Assembly: GCA_025210805.1 (NCBI GenBank)
Contig: JAOAQX010000005.1
Location: 62,001-126,000 of the forward strand
DNA length: 64,000 bases
Source of the DNA: Flavobacteriales bacterium
GTDB taxonomy: Bacteria; Bacteroidota; Bacteroidia; Flavobacteriales; CAJXXR01
Reading direction: 5' to 3'
Made by a program: the position numbers and the translations under genes. Positions 43,248 through 53,025 of this stretch are shown here, one piece after another; position 1 is the stretch's first letter, and every line of letters starts with the position of its first letter. A model generated the notes under the pieces. The model saw nothing but the letters and a program-made list of their open reading frames with translations, was not told where the DNA came from and ran no database searches.

Positions 43248-45146
43248 ATGAAAAGATTCTTAAAGAATATATTATGGTTTGTAGTGGTTTTTGTTTCTCT
43301 CAAAAATTCTTTCGCTCAGTCTGGAGAAACTATTATAAAAAGTGATAGTGCTTCAAAGAATAGAGCAGAAATTTTAGAATTTGAGTTTCAAGATATTCAA
43401 CAAAACCTTGTTCAAAATGTCCAACGCAATCCCATTCAAGAAGCCAATGAGTATGTGCGTTTAGGAAAACTCTTTTTAAAACAAGACGATGCCGAAACTG
43501 CAAAGCAATATTTTCTTAAAGCTATTTCTCAATCAAAATCGAGTAGAAAGAAATCCTTTTCTTTAAAATCAAAGAGTAATGATTTCAAGGATTATGAGGC
43601 ACATTATTTTTTAATCAAAGCATATTTAAAATTAGGAAATACACAACAAGCGGTAAAATACTACCAAAGCAGAAATAAGGATTTTTCTAAAATTGGAGCA
43701 TGGACACTTTTAAATATTGAGATTTTAGAAAAGCAAAAAAAATGGAAAGATTTATATGATTACTGTAGATTTTTAGAGAAAAAACAATTCACAAAAAAGA
43801 CGCTTTTAATCATTAAAGAAAAGAAAATATTGGCAGAAGCCAAAGGTTCTGTGAAATCTAATTTCTCTAACAAAGATCGTGTAATTCGAGTGTCTATTGA
43901 CGATAAAGAGGAAGATTTAGAGAATTTAAGTTATGAAACAAAAAATGAATTAGCCAAGACTTATCAACAAAGTAATCAGATTGAAAAAGAGCTGAATATT
44001 AGAGAGAAACTTACAAAAAGTGCCAAAATAAGTCCAAAACAGAAAGCTGTTCAACAGAAAGAAATTGCCAAAATTCATAAAAAGCAAAAATCAGAAGATA
44101 AAGCACTTCTTATTCTTAAAGAAAGTTTGAAATCTGCTCAAAATACCAGTGATTTTAAACTCCAAAAAGAAATATTAATAGAGCTAACAGCTTTGTTAGA
44201 AAAAAAGAAAAAATATAGAGAAGCCACAAAATATTATCAAAATCTTTTAAGTGTTTCAAAAGCATTAGAAGAAGAAAAAGAAGCTGTTTTTCAAGCAAAA
44301 ATAAAACAAAAAGAAGGAGTTGTTAGACAAAAGGAGAGTTTGAAAAGTATTGATTATCAAAGAGAAATCTTTAAAAAAGATCAAGACATTAGTTCTTATG
44401 AACAAAGGCTTTTTGAAGAAGAAAGTAAATTTCAAAAATCGATTATTCTCTTTATGAGCATTGGGTTTTTGGTGCTGTTTGGAGTGTTAATTTGGTACCA
44501 TAAGCAAAGAAAAAAATTGCAAAAAATAAATTTGCAGTTGGAGTTGAAGAATCTTCGAAGCCAAATGAATCCACATTTTATATTTAACTCCCTCAATGCG
44601 GTAAATCACTTTATTGCTCATAAAAACGAGCTTTTGGCAAACGAATACCTCACAGAATTCGCTCTTTTGATGAGAAACACACTCAGTCAGTCTGATGAAG
44701 ATTTAATTTCTTTAAAAGAAGAAATGGTTTTTCTAAACAGATACTGTGAGTTGGAGAAAATGCGTTTTGAGAACAAATTTGAATTCAAATTTCAAGTAGA
44801 TGATGCCATTCAGCCCGAAGAATATGCCATTCCTCCGCTTTTACTTCAGCCATTTGTGGAGAATGCTGTCTGGCATGGCTTGAGATATCTGGAAGAAAAA
44901 GGGAATTTATTGGTTCAATTTTCTAAAGAGAAAGAGCAGGTAAGAATCATCATTGAGGATAATGGAATAGGGCGTAGGAAGTCTCAAGAATACAAAACTT
45001 CCAACCAGAAAAAACATCAATCTAAAGGAGTCAGTTTGATCCAGAGACGAATAGAGGTGAGTAATCAACTTAGTCATCAAAAAATCCAATGGAGAATTGA
45101 AGATTTAGAGCAAGGTACTCGTGTAATTATTGATCTAAAAAAATGA
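43248..45146 (+). CDS. TPR-containing LytS-type sensor histidine kinase
   Basis: A 632-residue protein with a signal peptide (to about residue 24, NSFAQ), TPR-like repeats (about 60-360), a coiled coil, one membrane helix (about 395-415), then a His_kinase domain of the LytS/YehU class: LRSQMNPHFIFNSLNAVNHF (phospho-acceptor His443). The ATPase part shows PPLLLQPFVENAVWHGLRY, IEDNGIGR and KGVSLIQRRIE. It overlaps by four bases the LytTR regulator at 45143, its clear partner. This class of TPR kinases is common in Bacteroidota; the signal is unknown. Confidence 0.92.
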   Translation: MKRFLKNILWFVVVFVSLKNSFAQSGETIIKSDSASKNRAEILEFEFQDIQQNLVQNVQRNPIQEANEYVRLGKLFLKQDDAETAKQYFLKAISQSKSSRKKSFSLKSKSNDFKDYEAHYFLIKAYLKLGNTQQAVKYYQSRNKDFSKIGAWTLLNIEILEKQKKWKDLYDYCRFLEKKQFTKKTLLIIKEKKILAEAKGSVKSNFSNKDRVIRVSIDDKEEDLENLSYETKNELAKTYQQSNQIEKELNIREKLTKSAKISPKQKAVQQKEIAKIHKKQKSEDKALLILKESLKSAQNTSDFKLQKEILIELTALLEKKKKYREATKYYQNLLSVSKALEEEKEAVFQAKIKQKEGVVRQKESLKSIDYQREIFKKDQDISSYEQRLFEEESKFQKSIILFMSIGFLVLFGVLIWYHKQRKKLQKINLQLELKNLRSQMNPHFIFNSLNAVNHFIAHKNELLANEYLTEFALLMRNTLSQSDEDLISLKEEMVFLNRYCELEKMRFENKFEFKFQVDDAIQPEEYAIPPLLLQPFVENAVWHGLRYLEEKGNLLVQFSKEKEQVRIIIEDNGIGRRKSQEYKTSNQKKHQSKGVSLIQRRIEVSNQLSHQKIQWRIEDLEQGTRVIIDLKK

Positions 45147-45856
45147 AATTAAAAACTGTAATAATAGACGATGAGCAAATGGCGAGAGACGTCATGAAAA
45201 ATTACCTCCAAAATTATTGTGAAGAGCAAGTGGAGCTTGTACAAATTTGTGATGGATTCAAATCTGCCGTTTCCTATCTCAATAAAAACCAAGTAGATTT
45301 AGTTTTTTTAGATGTAGAAATGCCTTTTGGAAACGGATTGGATGTTTTAGAAACTTTAGGCGACTATGATTTTAAGGTGATTTTTACAACAGCTTTTGAC
45401 CATTATGCCATAGAAGCACTCCATGCCCATGCTTTTGATTATCTTCTAAAACCTATCAGTATCAAAAAACTGGTAAAAAGTGTACAAGACGTGCATGATT
45501 TAAAAGAAAAAAATCCCAAAATAGAAAAGCAATCAATCTATCTTAAAATATCTTCACAACGTGGCTTTGAGTTAATTCCCAAGAGCGAGATTATTTTTAT
45601 TCAGGCAGCTGATAATTATTGTGAAGTTCACACTTTAGACTCAAAAAAATATCTACTGAGTAAAACGCTCAAAAAAGTGGAGCAAGAGCTTTTCTCTGAT
45701 GACTTTATTAGAATCCATAAATCGTATTTGGTCAATTGGAATCAAATTCAAAGATATGAAAGACAATATGGTGGGTCTATTTTTTTGAAAAACGGAAAAG
45801 AAATCCCTATTAGCCTCAACGGAAAGAAGCTGCTCAATGAAAGATTGAAATTTTAG
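45143..45856 (+). CDS. LytTR-type response regulator
   Basis: A 237-residue regulator. The receiver domain (1-118) has the acidic pair (IIDDEQ), the phospho-acceptor Asp57 (FLDVEMP), TTAFD and a K in YLLKPI. The C-terminal LytTR DNA-binding domain (about 135-237) has SEIIFIQAADNYCEVHT, KTLKKVEQEL, FIRIHKSYLVNWNQI and LNGKKL. It starts in an ATGA overlap with the kinase gene, so they are coupled. The nearest candidate target is the divergent VWA/SIMPL gene pair. Confidence 0.94.
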   Translation: MKLKTVIIDDEQMARDVMKNYLQNYCEEQVELVQICDGFKSAVSYLNKNQVDLVFLDVEMPFGNGLDVLETLGDYDFKVIFTTAFDHYAIEALHAHAFDYLLKPISIKKLVKSVQDVHDLKEKNPKIEKQSIYLKISSQRGFELIPKSEIIFIQAADNYCEVHTLDSKKYLLSKTLKKVEQELFSDDFIRIHKSYLVNWNQIQRYERQYGGSIFLKNGKEIPISLNGKKLLNERLKF

Positions 45857-46056
45857 AATATCCTGAATCAGGAGTGAAAAATAAACATTGGATTTAGTTT
45901 TCTTTTCCGCTCCTAAAAAGTCTGGAGATACTCTTAGAAGGGGTAATAATACTAGAAAGACTTTTTTTTCAAGCCTCGATTCGCATTTATTAGAAAAAAA
46001 TAAAATGAGCATTGATAAAAAAAGACTAATTTTACCTGTTTTTTGATCCCAATACT

Positions 46057-46512
46057 ATGAGCGAAAATATTCAGCAAGCGGTGAAGAAAGTTTTTACCCA
46101 ATTTTTGGAAAGTAATAAACAAAGAAAAACACCCGAAAGATTTGCTATTTTACGTGAGATTTATAATAGTGATAAGCATTTTGATGTAGAAACCCTTTTT
46201 GAAATAATGAAAGAGGAAAACTACAGAGTAAGCCGTGCAACACTTTATAATACCATAGAATTATTGGTAGATTGTAATTTGGTAAGAAAACATGCATTTG
46301 GAAACGCCACAGCTACTTATGAAAAATCTTTTACCAACAAACAACATGATCATATCATTTTGGAAGACGGAGAGATTATCGAGTTTTGTGATCCAAGAAT
46401 TCAGAGTATTAAAAAGACTTTAGAAGAAGTGTTTGATATAGAGGTTTTTAGTCATTCTTTAAATATCTATGCCAAGAAAAACCCAAAGAAAAAGAAATCC
46501 AACTCAAAATAA
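46057..46512 (+). CDS. Fur-family transcriptional regulator
   Basis: A 151-residue regulator: winged helix ([36 protein letters not shown]) and dimer domain with the His-rich [21 protein letters not shown] region, which carries the regulatory metal ligands. The structural CxxC pairs of many Fur proteins are absent, and the C-terminus is a lysine-rich tail ([12 protein letters not shown]). Whether it senses iron, zinc or peroxide cannot be told from sequence. It lies nine bases upstream of purA. Confidence 0.9.
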   Translation: MSENIQQAVKKVFTQFLESNKQRKTPERFAILREIYNSDKHFDVETLFEIMKEENYRVSRATLYNTIELLVDCNLVRKHAFGNATATYEKSFTNKQHDHIILEDGEIIEFCDPRIQSIKKTLEEVFDIEVFSHSLNIYAKKNPKKKKSNSK

Positions 46513-46520
46513 ACGATTAA

Positions 46521-47783
46521 ATGGCGGTTGACGTACTATTAGGTCTTCAATGGGGAGACGAAGGAAAAGGAAAAATTGTCGATGTTTTAAGTCGTAATTA
46601 CGACATCATTGCCCGTTTTCAAGGAGGTCCAAATGCAGGACACACACTAGAATTTGATGGAATAAAGCATGTATTGCATACTATTCCTTCTGGGATATTT
46701 CATGATGACGTAGTCAATGTGATCGGAAATGGAGTAGTTATTGATCCTGTGATTTTTAGAAAAGAAATCGAGAATCTTCAACCCTTCAATATCGATTTTG
46801 CAAAAAAACTTTTGATTGCCAGAAAGGCACATTTAATATTGCCAACTCACAGATTGCTAGATGCGGCATCTGAAGCAGCAAAAGGAAAAACAAAAATAGG
46901 ATCAACCCTAAAAGGAATCGGTCCTACTTATATGGATAAAACAGGAAGAAACGGACTTCGTGTAGGAGATATAGAACTTCCAAATTTTAAAGAAAAATAT
47001 CAAGCTTTGGTTCAGAAGCATTTAGATATTTTGAAACATTATGATATCCAGTTTGAGCTAGAAGAACTCGAAACACCTTGGATGGAAGCTATTGAATTCC
47101 TAAAGCAAATGATGTTTATAGATTGTGAGCACTATCTTGAAAAAGCCATGAAAGATGGAAAAAAGATTTTGGCGGAGGGAGCACAAGGAACCATGTTAGA
47201 CATTGATTTTGGAACTTATCCTTTTGTAACTTCTTCTAACACAATTACGGCAGGAGCTTGTACAGGTTTAGGAATTGCTCCAAACAAAATAGGGGATGTA
47301 TTCGGAATTTTTAAAGCATACTGTACCCGTGTTGGTTCGGGACCATTCCCAACAGAATTAGACAATGAGCTAGGAGAAAAAATTCGCCAAGCTGGTCATG
47401 AATTTGGAGCCACAACAGGAAGAGAAAGAAGATGTGGTTGGATCGATCTTCCTGCATTAAAATATGCCATAAAAATCAATGGAGTAACTCAGTTGATGAT
47501 GATGAAAGCAGATGTTCTTTCAGGGTTTGAAACACTAAGAGTATGTGATTCTTATCAATACAGAGGTGAAAGAACTGAAGATTTCCCTTATATTATAGAA
47601 GAAACATTGAGTCCAAATTATATTGATTTACCTATCTGGAAAGAAGACTTAACTCAGTCTGAGACAATGGAAGAAATGCCACAAGAACTTTGTGATTATG
47701 TAAGCTATTTGGAAAAAGAACTAGAAACTCCAATAAAAATAGTTTCTGTAGGTCCAGATAGAAAGCAAACGATACACCGTTAA
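46521..47783 (+). CDS. purA: Adenylosuccinate synthetase
   Basis: A 420-residue enzyme of usual length. The P-loop-like GLQWGDEGKGKIVDVLS starts the protein, GGPNAGHTL binds IMP, and PTYMDKTGRNGLRVGDI, EGAQGTMLDIDFGTYPFVTSSN, GRERRCGWIDLPALKYAIKING and VGPDRKQTI follow in order. It uses GTP to join IMP and aspartate, the first step to AMP; purB in this window does the second. It sits in a fur-purA-ostA-like run with gaps of 6-9 bases. Confidence 0.97.
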   Translation: MAVDVLLGLQWGDEGKGKIVDVLSRNYDIIARFQGGPNAGHTLEFDGIKHVLHTIPSGIFHDDVVNVIGNGVVIDPVIFRKEIENLQPFNIDFAKKLLIARKAHLILPTHRLLDAASEAAKGKTKIGSTLKGIGPTYMDKTGRNGLRVGDIELPNFKEKYQALVQKHLDILKHYDIQFELEELETPWMEAIEFLKQMMFIDCEHYLEKAMKDGKKILAEGAQGTMLDIDFGTYPFVTSSNTITAGACTGLGIAPNKIGDVFGIFKAYCTRVGSGPFPTELDNELGEKIRQAGHEFGATTGRERRCGWIDLPALKYAIKINGVTQLMMMKADVLSGFETLRVCDSYQYRGERTEDFPYIIEETLSPNYIDLPIWKEDLTQSETMEEMPQELCDYVSYLEKELETPIKIVSVGPDRKQTIHR

Positions 47784-47789
47784 TAAAAT

Positions 47790-49310
47790 ATGATTTTAGG
47801 GAAAACTACCATAAAATCTGCTATACTATTGCTCTTCATTTTTTTAGTGAAGAGCAATATTTGTTTTGCACAAGAGGAAGAAGCATTAGAAATCCTTTCA
47901 GCCAAAGAAAGTTATCATGTTTCTAATCCTGAAGCAACCCAATTTTCCATTGGGAATATCCAATTATTACACAAGGGAACCCTTTTTTACTGTGATTCGG
48001 CGGTGTATTTTGAAGATAGAAAACTGGCTAAAGCTTATGGTGATATCCATATAAAAAGAGGAGATTCAGTAGATATTTTCTGTAAAGAAATTATTTATCA
48101 TGAAGAAGAACAAAGGATAGAAGCCTATGACTCCGTAGTGCTCAGAAAAGACACCGTGTATCTTTTTACTGATGAAATAGAATATCATATTCAAGAAGAA
48201 CGTGCAGAATATACCAAGGGAGGTCTGGTGGTGCAGAATCAAGATTCGATAAGAAGTACGGAAGGTGTTTTTCTAATGCAAGAGAACTTAATAGAATTCC
48301 AAAAAAACGTAAATGCTAAAAATCCAGATCAAACTTCTGTTTCAGATTTTTTGAGTTACGAAGTGAATACCTCCAATTTAACACAAAACGGAAACATACA
48401 TATATATAATGACAGTTTGGATGCTAAAATGGATTACCTATTTTATGATGCATCTCAAGATCTGATTATCGGAAGAGGAAATATCCAAGCAAAATATGAT
48501 AATTATGATGTCATTTCAGACTCTATTAATATCTTCACAAAAGATAGTATTCTTTATGCCTGGGATAATATATATGTATATGATCGAAAGGAGAACTTTC
48601 ATCTTTATAGCCATTTCTTGAAGTTGAATCAGAAACAAGAAAGTGGAATTGCTTATGAGGATGTATTGTTATATCAAGTGGAAAATATAAAAGATACTAC
48701 TTTTATAAAAGGAGATACACTTTACTTTAACAAAAAAGAAGATATAGAGATCACCTGTTTTCCGAATGTGAAATTACTGAGAGAAGATGTACAATGTATT
48801 GCTGACTCTATGTTTTTGGATAAAAATAAAGAGAAACTGTATCTTCATAAAGATCCAATAGCTTGGATGGATGGGCAGCAAGTGAAAGCTGATCAAATCA
48901 TTTTTTTATTCAAAGAAGAAAAGGTTGATAGTCTATTTTTAGATGGACATGTGTTCTTGATTCAAACAGAAGATTCCTTAAAAGAATTATATTCTCAATT
49001 AAAAGGTAGAATGATGCGAATAGATATGGATAGTAACAGGATTCAATCTTCTTGGGTTTTTGGAAATGTAGAAAGTCTATTTTGTATCAAAGAAAAAGAA
49101 GAAATAACGGGATTACACTACATGTCTGGGGCAGAATTGAACCTATTTTTCGAAGAAAAAGAACTAAAGGAAGCACAAATGCTCATGGAGATTGAAGGGA
49201 AAGTAACTCCAAGTCAAAAAATCAACGAAAAAAACAAATATCTTTCAAAATTTCAATTATTTCCAGAATTACAAGTAAAAAGGCTTGATTTTAAAAGACT
49301 TGAAAAGTAA
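47790..49310 (+). CDS. OstA-like protein (LptA/OstA superfamily)
   Basis: A 506-residue exported protein with a signal peptide (about residues 1-27, NICFAQ). The mature part is a repetitive beta structure with many short strands of type FYCDSAVYFEDRKLAKAYGDIHIKRGD, as in the OstA-like family. In Proteobacteria LptA/LptD members shuttle LPS through the periplasm. The Bacteroidota OstA-like proteins probably act in the same outer-membrane pathway, but this is inferred. The C-terminal end is mixed with acidic helices. It follows purA after six bases. Confidence 0.82.
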   Translation: MILGKTTIKSAILLLFIFLVKSNICFAQEEEALEILSAKESYHVSNPEATQFSIGNIQLLHKGTLFYCDSAVYFEDRKLAKAYGDIHIKRGDSVDIFCKEIIYHEEEQRIEAYDSVVLRKDTVYLFTDEIEYHIQEERAEYTKGGLVVQNQDSIRSTEGVFLMQENLIEFQKNVNAKNPDQTSVSDFLSYEVNTSNLTQNGNIHIYNDSLDAKMDYLFYDASQDLIIGRGNIQAKYDNYDVISDSINIFTKDSILYAWDNIYVYDRKENFHLYSHFLKLNQKQESGIAYEDVLLYQVENIKDTTFIKGDTLYFNKKEDIEITCFPNVKLLREDVQCIADSMFLDKNKEKLYLHKDPIAWMDGQQVKADQIIFLFKEEKVDSLFLDGHVFLIQTEDSLKELYSQLKGRMMRIDMDSNRIQSSWVFGNVESLFCIKEKEEITGLHYMSGAELNLFFEEKELKEAQMLMEIEGKVTPSQKINEKNKYLSKFQLFPELQVKRLDFKRLEK

Positions 49311-49478
49311 ACGAGTGATTGCAAGGTTAATTTATAATCAACGATTTTTTAAAAAAATGGAAATTAAATGAAAGAAAAGTTAGGAAGTTTAAAAAAAAAT
49401 ACTAAATTCACAACTTGAAAAGAGGGAGATAATTTGCTTTATTAACTAAAGAAACTAAACAAAGTATCACATTAAATT

Positions 49479-50192
49479 ATGAAAAAACTAGTTTTATCTA
49501 TTGCTGCCTTGGTAGCATTTTCGTTCTCAGCAGACGCACAAACAAGAAAAGGAACTATCTTGTTAGGTGCAGGAAGTGATTTAGCTGAAACAAAAATTAC
49601 TGAATTGGAGATTTCTCCAAGAATCGGATTCTTCGTGCAAGATGGAGTAGCTATTGGTGCAATAGTTAACTTTTCTAGCAATTCGAGTGAATCAAATGAC
49701 GATCAATCTCAAGCAGGTCCTAACAAAAAATTGAACAATTCTTCATCTACTTTAGGTGCTTTTGTTCGTTACTATGTTTCAAACAACGTATTTGCAGAGC
49801 TTGGTGTTTCAAACACTAACACGAGTAATGAGCATTTAGACTACATTACTAAGTCACGTCAAGTATTAGATGCAAATAACAACCCTGTAAAAGATGCAAG
49901 TGGAAACGATTTGTATGCAGTGTCAAACAAGAAAGAAAAGTTTGACTTGACAAGTTCTGCTATGGATTTAGATCTTGGTCTTGGTTATACTTTGGTATTC
50001 AAAGAGCACTTTGCACTTGAGCCTTACGTAAAGTTTAACCTTCAGTCAGGTACAGAAAAAGTATATGATAGAGATATCAACGTTACCGGAGCTGGAAACG
50101 AAGATGATATTAAGAATACTTATAAAGTAATTGACAGAGATTTCTCTGGAACTAACTTTAGATTAGGATTAAACTTTAGCTTGTTCTTCTAG
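49479..50192 (+). CDS. Outer-membrane beta-barrel protein
   Basis: A 237-residue protein with a clean signal peptide (MKKLVLSIAALVAFSFSADAQ) and alternating beta strands: GTILLGAGSDL, ISPRIGFFV, VRYYVSNNVFAELGVS, LDLGLGYTLVF, LEPYVKFNLQSG, TNFRLGLNFSLFF. The C-terminal aromatic FF suits the BAM signal. It is of the small 8-strand porin-like/OmpW-OmpX size. Its codons look more uniform and less AT-rich than those of its neighbours, as in highly expressed genes, and it has a very strong terminator. Function beyond an outer-membrane barrel is not predictable. Confidence 0.85.
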   Translation: MKKLVLSIAALVAFSFSADAQTRKGTILLGAGSDLAETKITELEISPRIGFFVQDGVAIGAIVNFSSNSSESNDDQSQAGPNKKLNNSSSTLGAFVRYYVSNNVFAELGVSNTNTSNEHLDYITKSRQVLDANNNPVKDASGNDLYAVSNKKEKFDLTSSAMDLDLGLGYTLVFKEHFALEPYVKFNLQSGTEKVYDRDINVTGAGNEDDIKNTYKVIDRDFSGTNFRLGLNFSLFF

Positions 50193-50231
50193 TCTATAGA
50201 AGTTACAAATCTTAAAGAGACCTTTAAAAAC

Positions 50232-50267
50232 AAAAGCCCGAATGCACTGCATTCGGGCTTTTTGCTG
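50232..50267 (+). terminator. Strong terminator after the barrel gene
   Basis: AAAAGCCCGAATGC and GCATTCGGGCTTTT form a 14-base GC-rich stem with a 4-base loop, followed by T. It is 40 bases past the stop. Confidence 0.95.
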
Positions 50268-50321
50268 TTTTATAAATGGTATTGTTTTTTACTAAGGGAT
50301 TATCTAATTCCGTTTACGTTG

Positions 50322-50446
50322 TATATCATCTACGGTGGTATTTTACTCATAAGCCCCCTTTGAAGGGGGAAAGGGGGATGTTGCACAACGAAATACCCCG
50401 AAAAAGAAGCTAAAACAGTGAGTAAGTGAACATCGTAAACGGTATA
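50322..50446 (-). repeat. Inverted-repeat-ended short element, copy B
   Basis: Copy B is the reverse-complement counterpart of copy A at 28024-28155. The ends TATCATCTACGGTGGTATTT (from 50324) and GTAAGTGAACATCGTAAACG (from 50422) are imperfect inverted repeats, and the core holds CCCTTTGAAGGGGGAAAGGG, then CCGAAAAAGAAGCTAAAA. It has no open frame. It lies in the gap between the barrel gene and comEC. Confidence 0.75.
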
Positions 50447-50478
50447 ATTCCCCCTTGGAGAGCTTATTCCAGTGAGTA

Positions 50479-50679
50479 ATACCGATTACTTGCTAAAATT
50501 ACCCACTTATACCGATTATTTGTTAAATAATCACTTACTTCACTTCGTTCGTAATTTATTTTTACCAATATATCGGCATTAGACAAAAAGGTGAAGTCCA
50601 ATTTCACTGCGTTCATAACTGGCTTTTAGCAATGTATCGACATTATACCTATGAGTAAATTAACACCATAAATGGTATA
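50479..50679. repeat. Nested short repeats and a solo element end beside copy B
   Basis: Two tandem units start ATACCGATTACTTGCTAAAA (50479) and ATACCGATTATTTGTTAAAT (50509). Two further units begin CACTTCGTTCGTAA (50540) and CACTGCGTTCATAA (50604), each running into ATATATCGGCATTA or ATGTATCGACATTA. The reverse complement of the last resembles the first unit. The stretch ends with TGAGTAAATTAACACCATAA (from 50652), a solo copy of the element's right end. It is non-coding. Confidence 0.6.
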
Positions 50680-50717
50680 AACTAACACTGCAAGTTATAA
50701 TGTCATAAAAAATATTG

Positions 50718-52619
50718 CTACTCTATATAAATAATAGAATGCTGAGGATTTAATTCTGTGTATCCCCAAGACACCGGAGAGCTTGTTTCTTTGAAGTTCC
50801 AATTTTTTGAAATACAAAATTTTGAATGATTACTCTGGAAAATGATCGGGAAATCTTGTGTCAAATTTTCATTGCAATAGTTGAAAAAATAGATTGTCTG
50901 TGCTTGTTCATCTTGAGAGTTAATTTTGAATTTTTCATATTCAGCAGCTTCTTTCGTACTTTTTAGTTCCTTAAAAAAAGGTGTTCTGTTTTGATAGCGA
51001 GCATAATTCTTAAATTTCTCTTTTTGATTTTTGTCCAATGAATAATTAGAAATTAAAGTCATACTATATTTTTTTTCGATCCCTATAATCAGCCCTTTTT
51101 GATCTAAATAACTAAAATGTAAAGGAATATTACTGTTGAGTTTATCGATAATAGTATGATAACCTATGAAAATAGCAAAAGTAATAATCAGCCATTTTAC
51201 CTTTTTAAAGTCAAATTTGACCAATAATTGAAAAAGTAAAAAAAGAATAAGGTAGTAGAATACTATTGTAAATTCTGATTTGATCCTAAAGTTTAAGAAA
51301 TGTAAAGGAAGTTGTTCACCCAAATGTAATAAAGCCATTAACAGATGAGTAAGTTTATCCAACAAAGTAGAAATTACTCTATCTAAAATGGGTATTTGTA
51401 AGAATAAAATACTCAATACACCACCCACCAGTAGAACGGTAACCAAAAGTAAGGCTGGAATCTGAAAGAGCCAAAACCACAGCGGAAATTGCCCGAAATA
51501 AAAGAGTAAAAGAGGAATTAAAAACAATTGAACAACTAAAGAGATGAGCGTGCTTATCACTAAAAATTTTAGAATTTTATTGGGAATGAGTTTTTCCACC
51601 CTTTTTACAAAAGGTAACGCAATTAGAATTCCAAAAGTAGCCAAATAGCTAAATTGAAACCCCATATCAAAAAGCTGTAATGGATCAAAAAATAGAACAG
51701 TTCCACCACAAATAATTAAGATATAGATGGAGGAAATGGGGCGACGGTGATGAAAGGAATAAAACAAAGCCGAAAACATGAAAATTGCCCTTAGAACACT
51801 GGGTGAAAAATTGCAGAGCCAAGCATAAAACAACAGAATCAGGACAGTGATAAGATGTTTTGTTTTAATCCATCGATATTTGTTACCAAAGAGCCAAGAT
51901 CGAGAAAGAATAAAAATAATCAACTGATAAATAATTGCTACATGCATACCGCTAATTGCAATGAGGTGCATGAGTCCCAGTTTTTGAAAATTGGAAATAC
52001 TCGCTTGATCCATTGCCGATTTATTTCCAAAACAAATTGCTTCAAGAAGTTGAACAGTTTCTGTATGAAGATTTTTTTCCCAAAGAGCGTGAATAAAATT
52101 TTGAATATCCCTTTTGAATGATGCCAGATTTGTTTCACTTTTTACTAAAGCGAACTGAGTAGAATCGTGAATAGTCATTTGATAATAGATGCCTTTTTTG
52201 GTCAAATAATTTTTGAATGAAAATTCATTTGGAAGGTTTCTATTTTTTATTTCACGCTGTTGAGTTGTTATTTGATAGCGTTCCGTGCTTTTTGGTAAAT
52301 GATTTTTCCAATAAATGATTAATCGGGAATCCTCACACTGTGCAAAAGAATAAGTAATCTTTGGTTTGGACACCACTTTTTCAATGGTACAAATACATTT
52401 TGTTTTGGAGGGGATAATGGGTGTTTTTTGTGGAATTGCTAAGCCTGTGTAGAAAAATAAACTGATAAAAAGTATGATAATTTGCTTCGAAAAAACGAAG
52501 AGTACAGTCAAAATGATCAAGAACAAGCCAATCCATACTTGAGGTATTTGCAATGGAAAATTAGTCCAAAATATAATACTAATTGTGTAAAAAAAGATAA
52601 TTTTAAATATTGATGGCAT
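50718..52619 (-). CDS. ComEC/Rec2-family DNA uptake channel protein
   Basis: A 633-residue polytopic membrane protein. The N-terminal part has two or three helices and a DUF4131-like beta domain (about 60-160). The Competence domain (about 185-460) is marked by LMHLIAISGMHVAIIYQLI, FYAWLCNFSPSVLRAIFMF and DMGFQFSYLATFGIL. The last 140 residues form a soluble tail without any HxHxDH motif, so the metallo-beta-lactamase domain of full-length ComEC is absent, as in many Bacteroidota. It would pass single-stranded DNA through the inner membrane during transformation. Confidence 0.88.
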   Translation of the reverse strand: MPSIFKIIFFYTISIIFWTNFPLQIPQVWIGLFLIILTVLFVFSKQIIILFISLFFYTGLAIPQKTPIIPSKTKCICTIEKVVSKPKITYSFAQCEDSRLIIYWKNHLPKSTERYQITTQQREIKNRNLPNEFSFKNYLTKKGIYYQMTIHDSTQFALVKSETNLASFKRDIQNFIHALWEKNLHTETVQLLEAICFGNKSAMDQASISNFQKLGLMHLIAISGMHVAIIYQLIIFILSRSWLFGNKYRWIKTKHLITVLILLFYAWLCNFSPSVLRAIFMFSALFYSFHHRRPISSIYILIICGGTVLFFDPLQLFDMGFQFSYLATFGILIALPFVKRVEKLIPNKILKFLVISTLISLVVQLFLIPLLLFYFGQFPLWFWLFQIPALLLVTVLLVGGVLSILFLQIPILDRVISTLLDKLTHLLMALLHLGEQLPLHFLNFRIKSEFTIVFYYLILFLLFQLLVKFDFKKVKWLIITFAIFIGYHTIIDKLNSNIPLHFSYLDQKGLIIGIEKKYSMTLISNYSLDKNQKEKFKNYARYQNRTPFFKELKSTKEAAEYEKFKINSQDEQAQTIYFFNYCNENLTQDFPIIFQSNHSKFCISKNWNFKETSSPVSWGYTELNPQHSIIYIE

Positions 52620-53025
52620 TGTAATACAGTTATTTGTAAAGTTATGAAATCTACTTTAAAAACGATTCAATGGAGCATGAAAGCAATTTTTAACATTGAA
52701 TTTCAATGTAATGTTATCTATAATAGAGATTCTTCCATAGATTTGTTATGAATAGTTATAGAAAACCATTGTTTTCTTTGTAATAAGTATTTTATAAACC
52801 TGTAGTATTAAACGCTTGATTAAGCGTGTGTATATGCATGTTGAAATAATTTATCACACCTGATAGGATCAGTTTATTTAAGTGTATTTTAGGTTTTGTT
52901 GTTAAGCACTTTTAAAATTCTGCCCCAGGTGTGATTTTTTTTTTAGCTAAATTCTACTGGAAAATATATTTCCTTTTAAATTCTTGTATTTTTGTGCCAT
53001 CCAAATAAAAAAACCTTCAAAAACG
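52620..53025. other. Divergent upstream region of comEC and leuS
   Basis: About 400 bases without a gene between the divergent comEC and leuS starts. TATTTTTG at 52987-52994 matches the Bacteroidota -7 box, 31 bases before the leuS ATG. The rest is AT-rich, with a CACACCTGATAGG/CCCCAGGTGTG pair of weak inverted repeats (about 52856 and 52922) that could form a leader hairpin. Confidence 0.45.
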
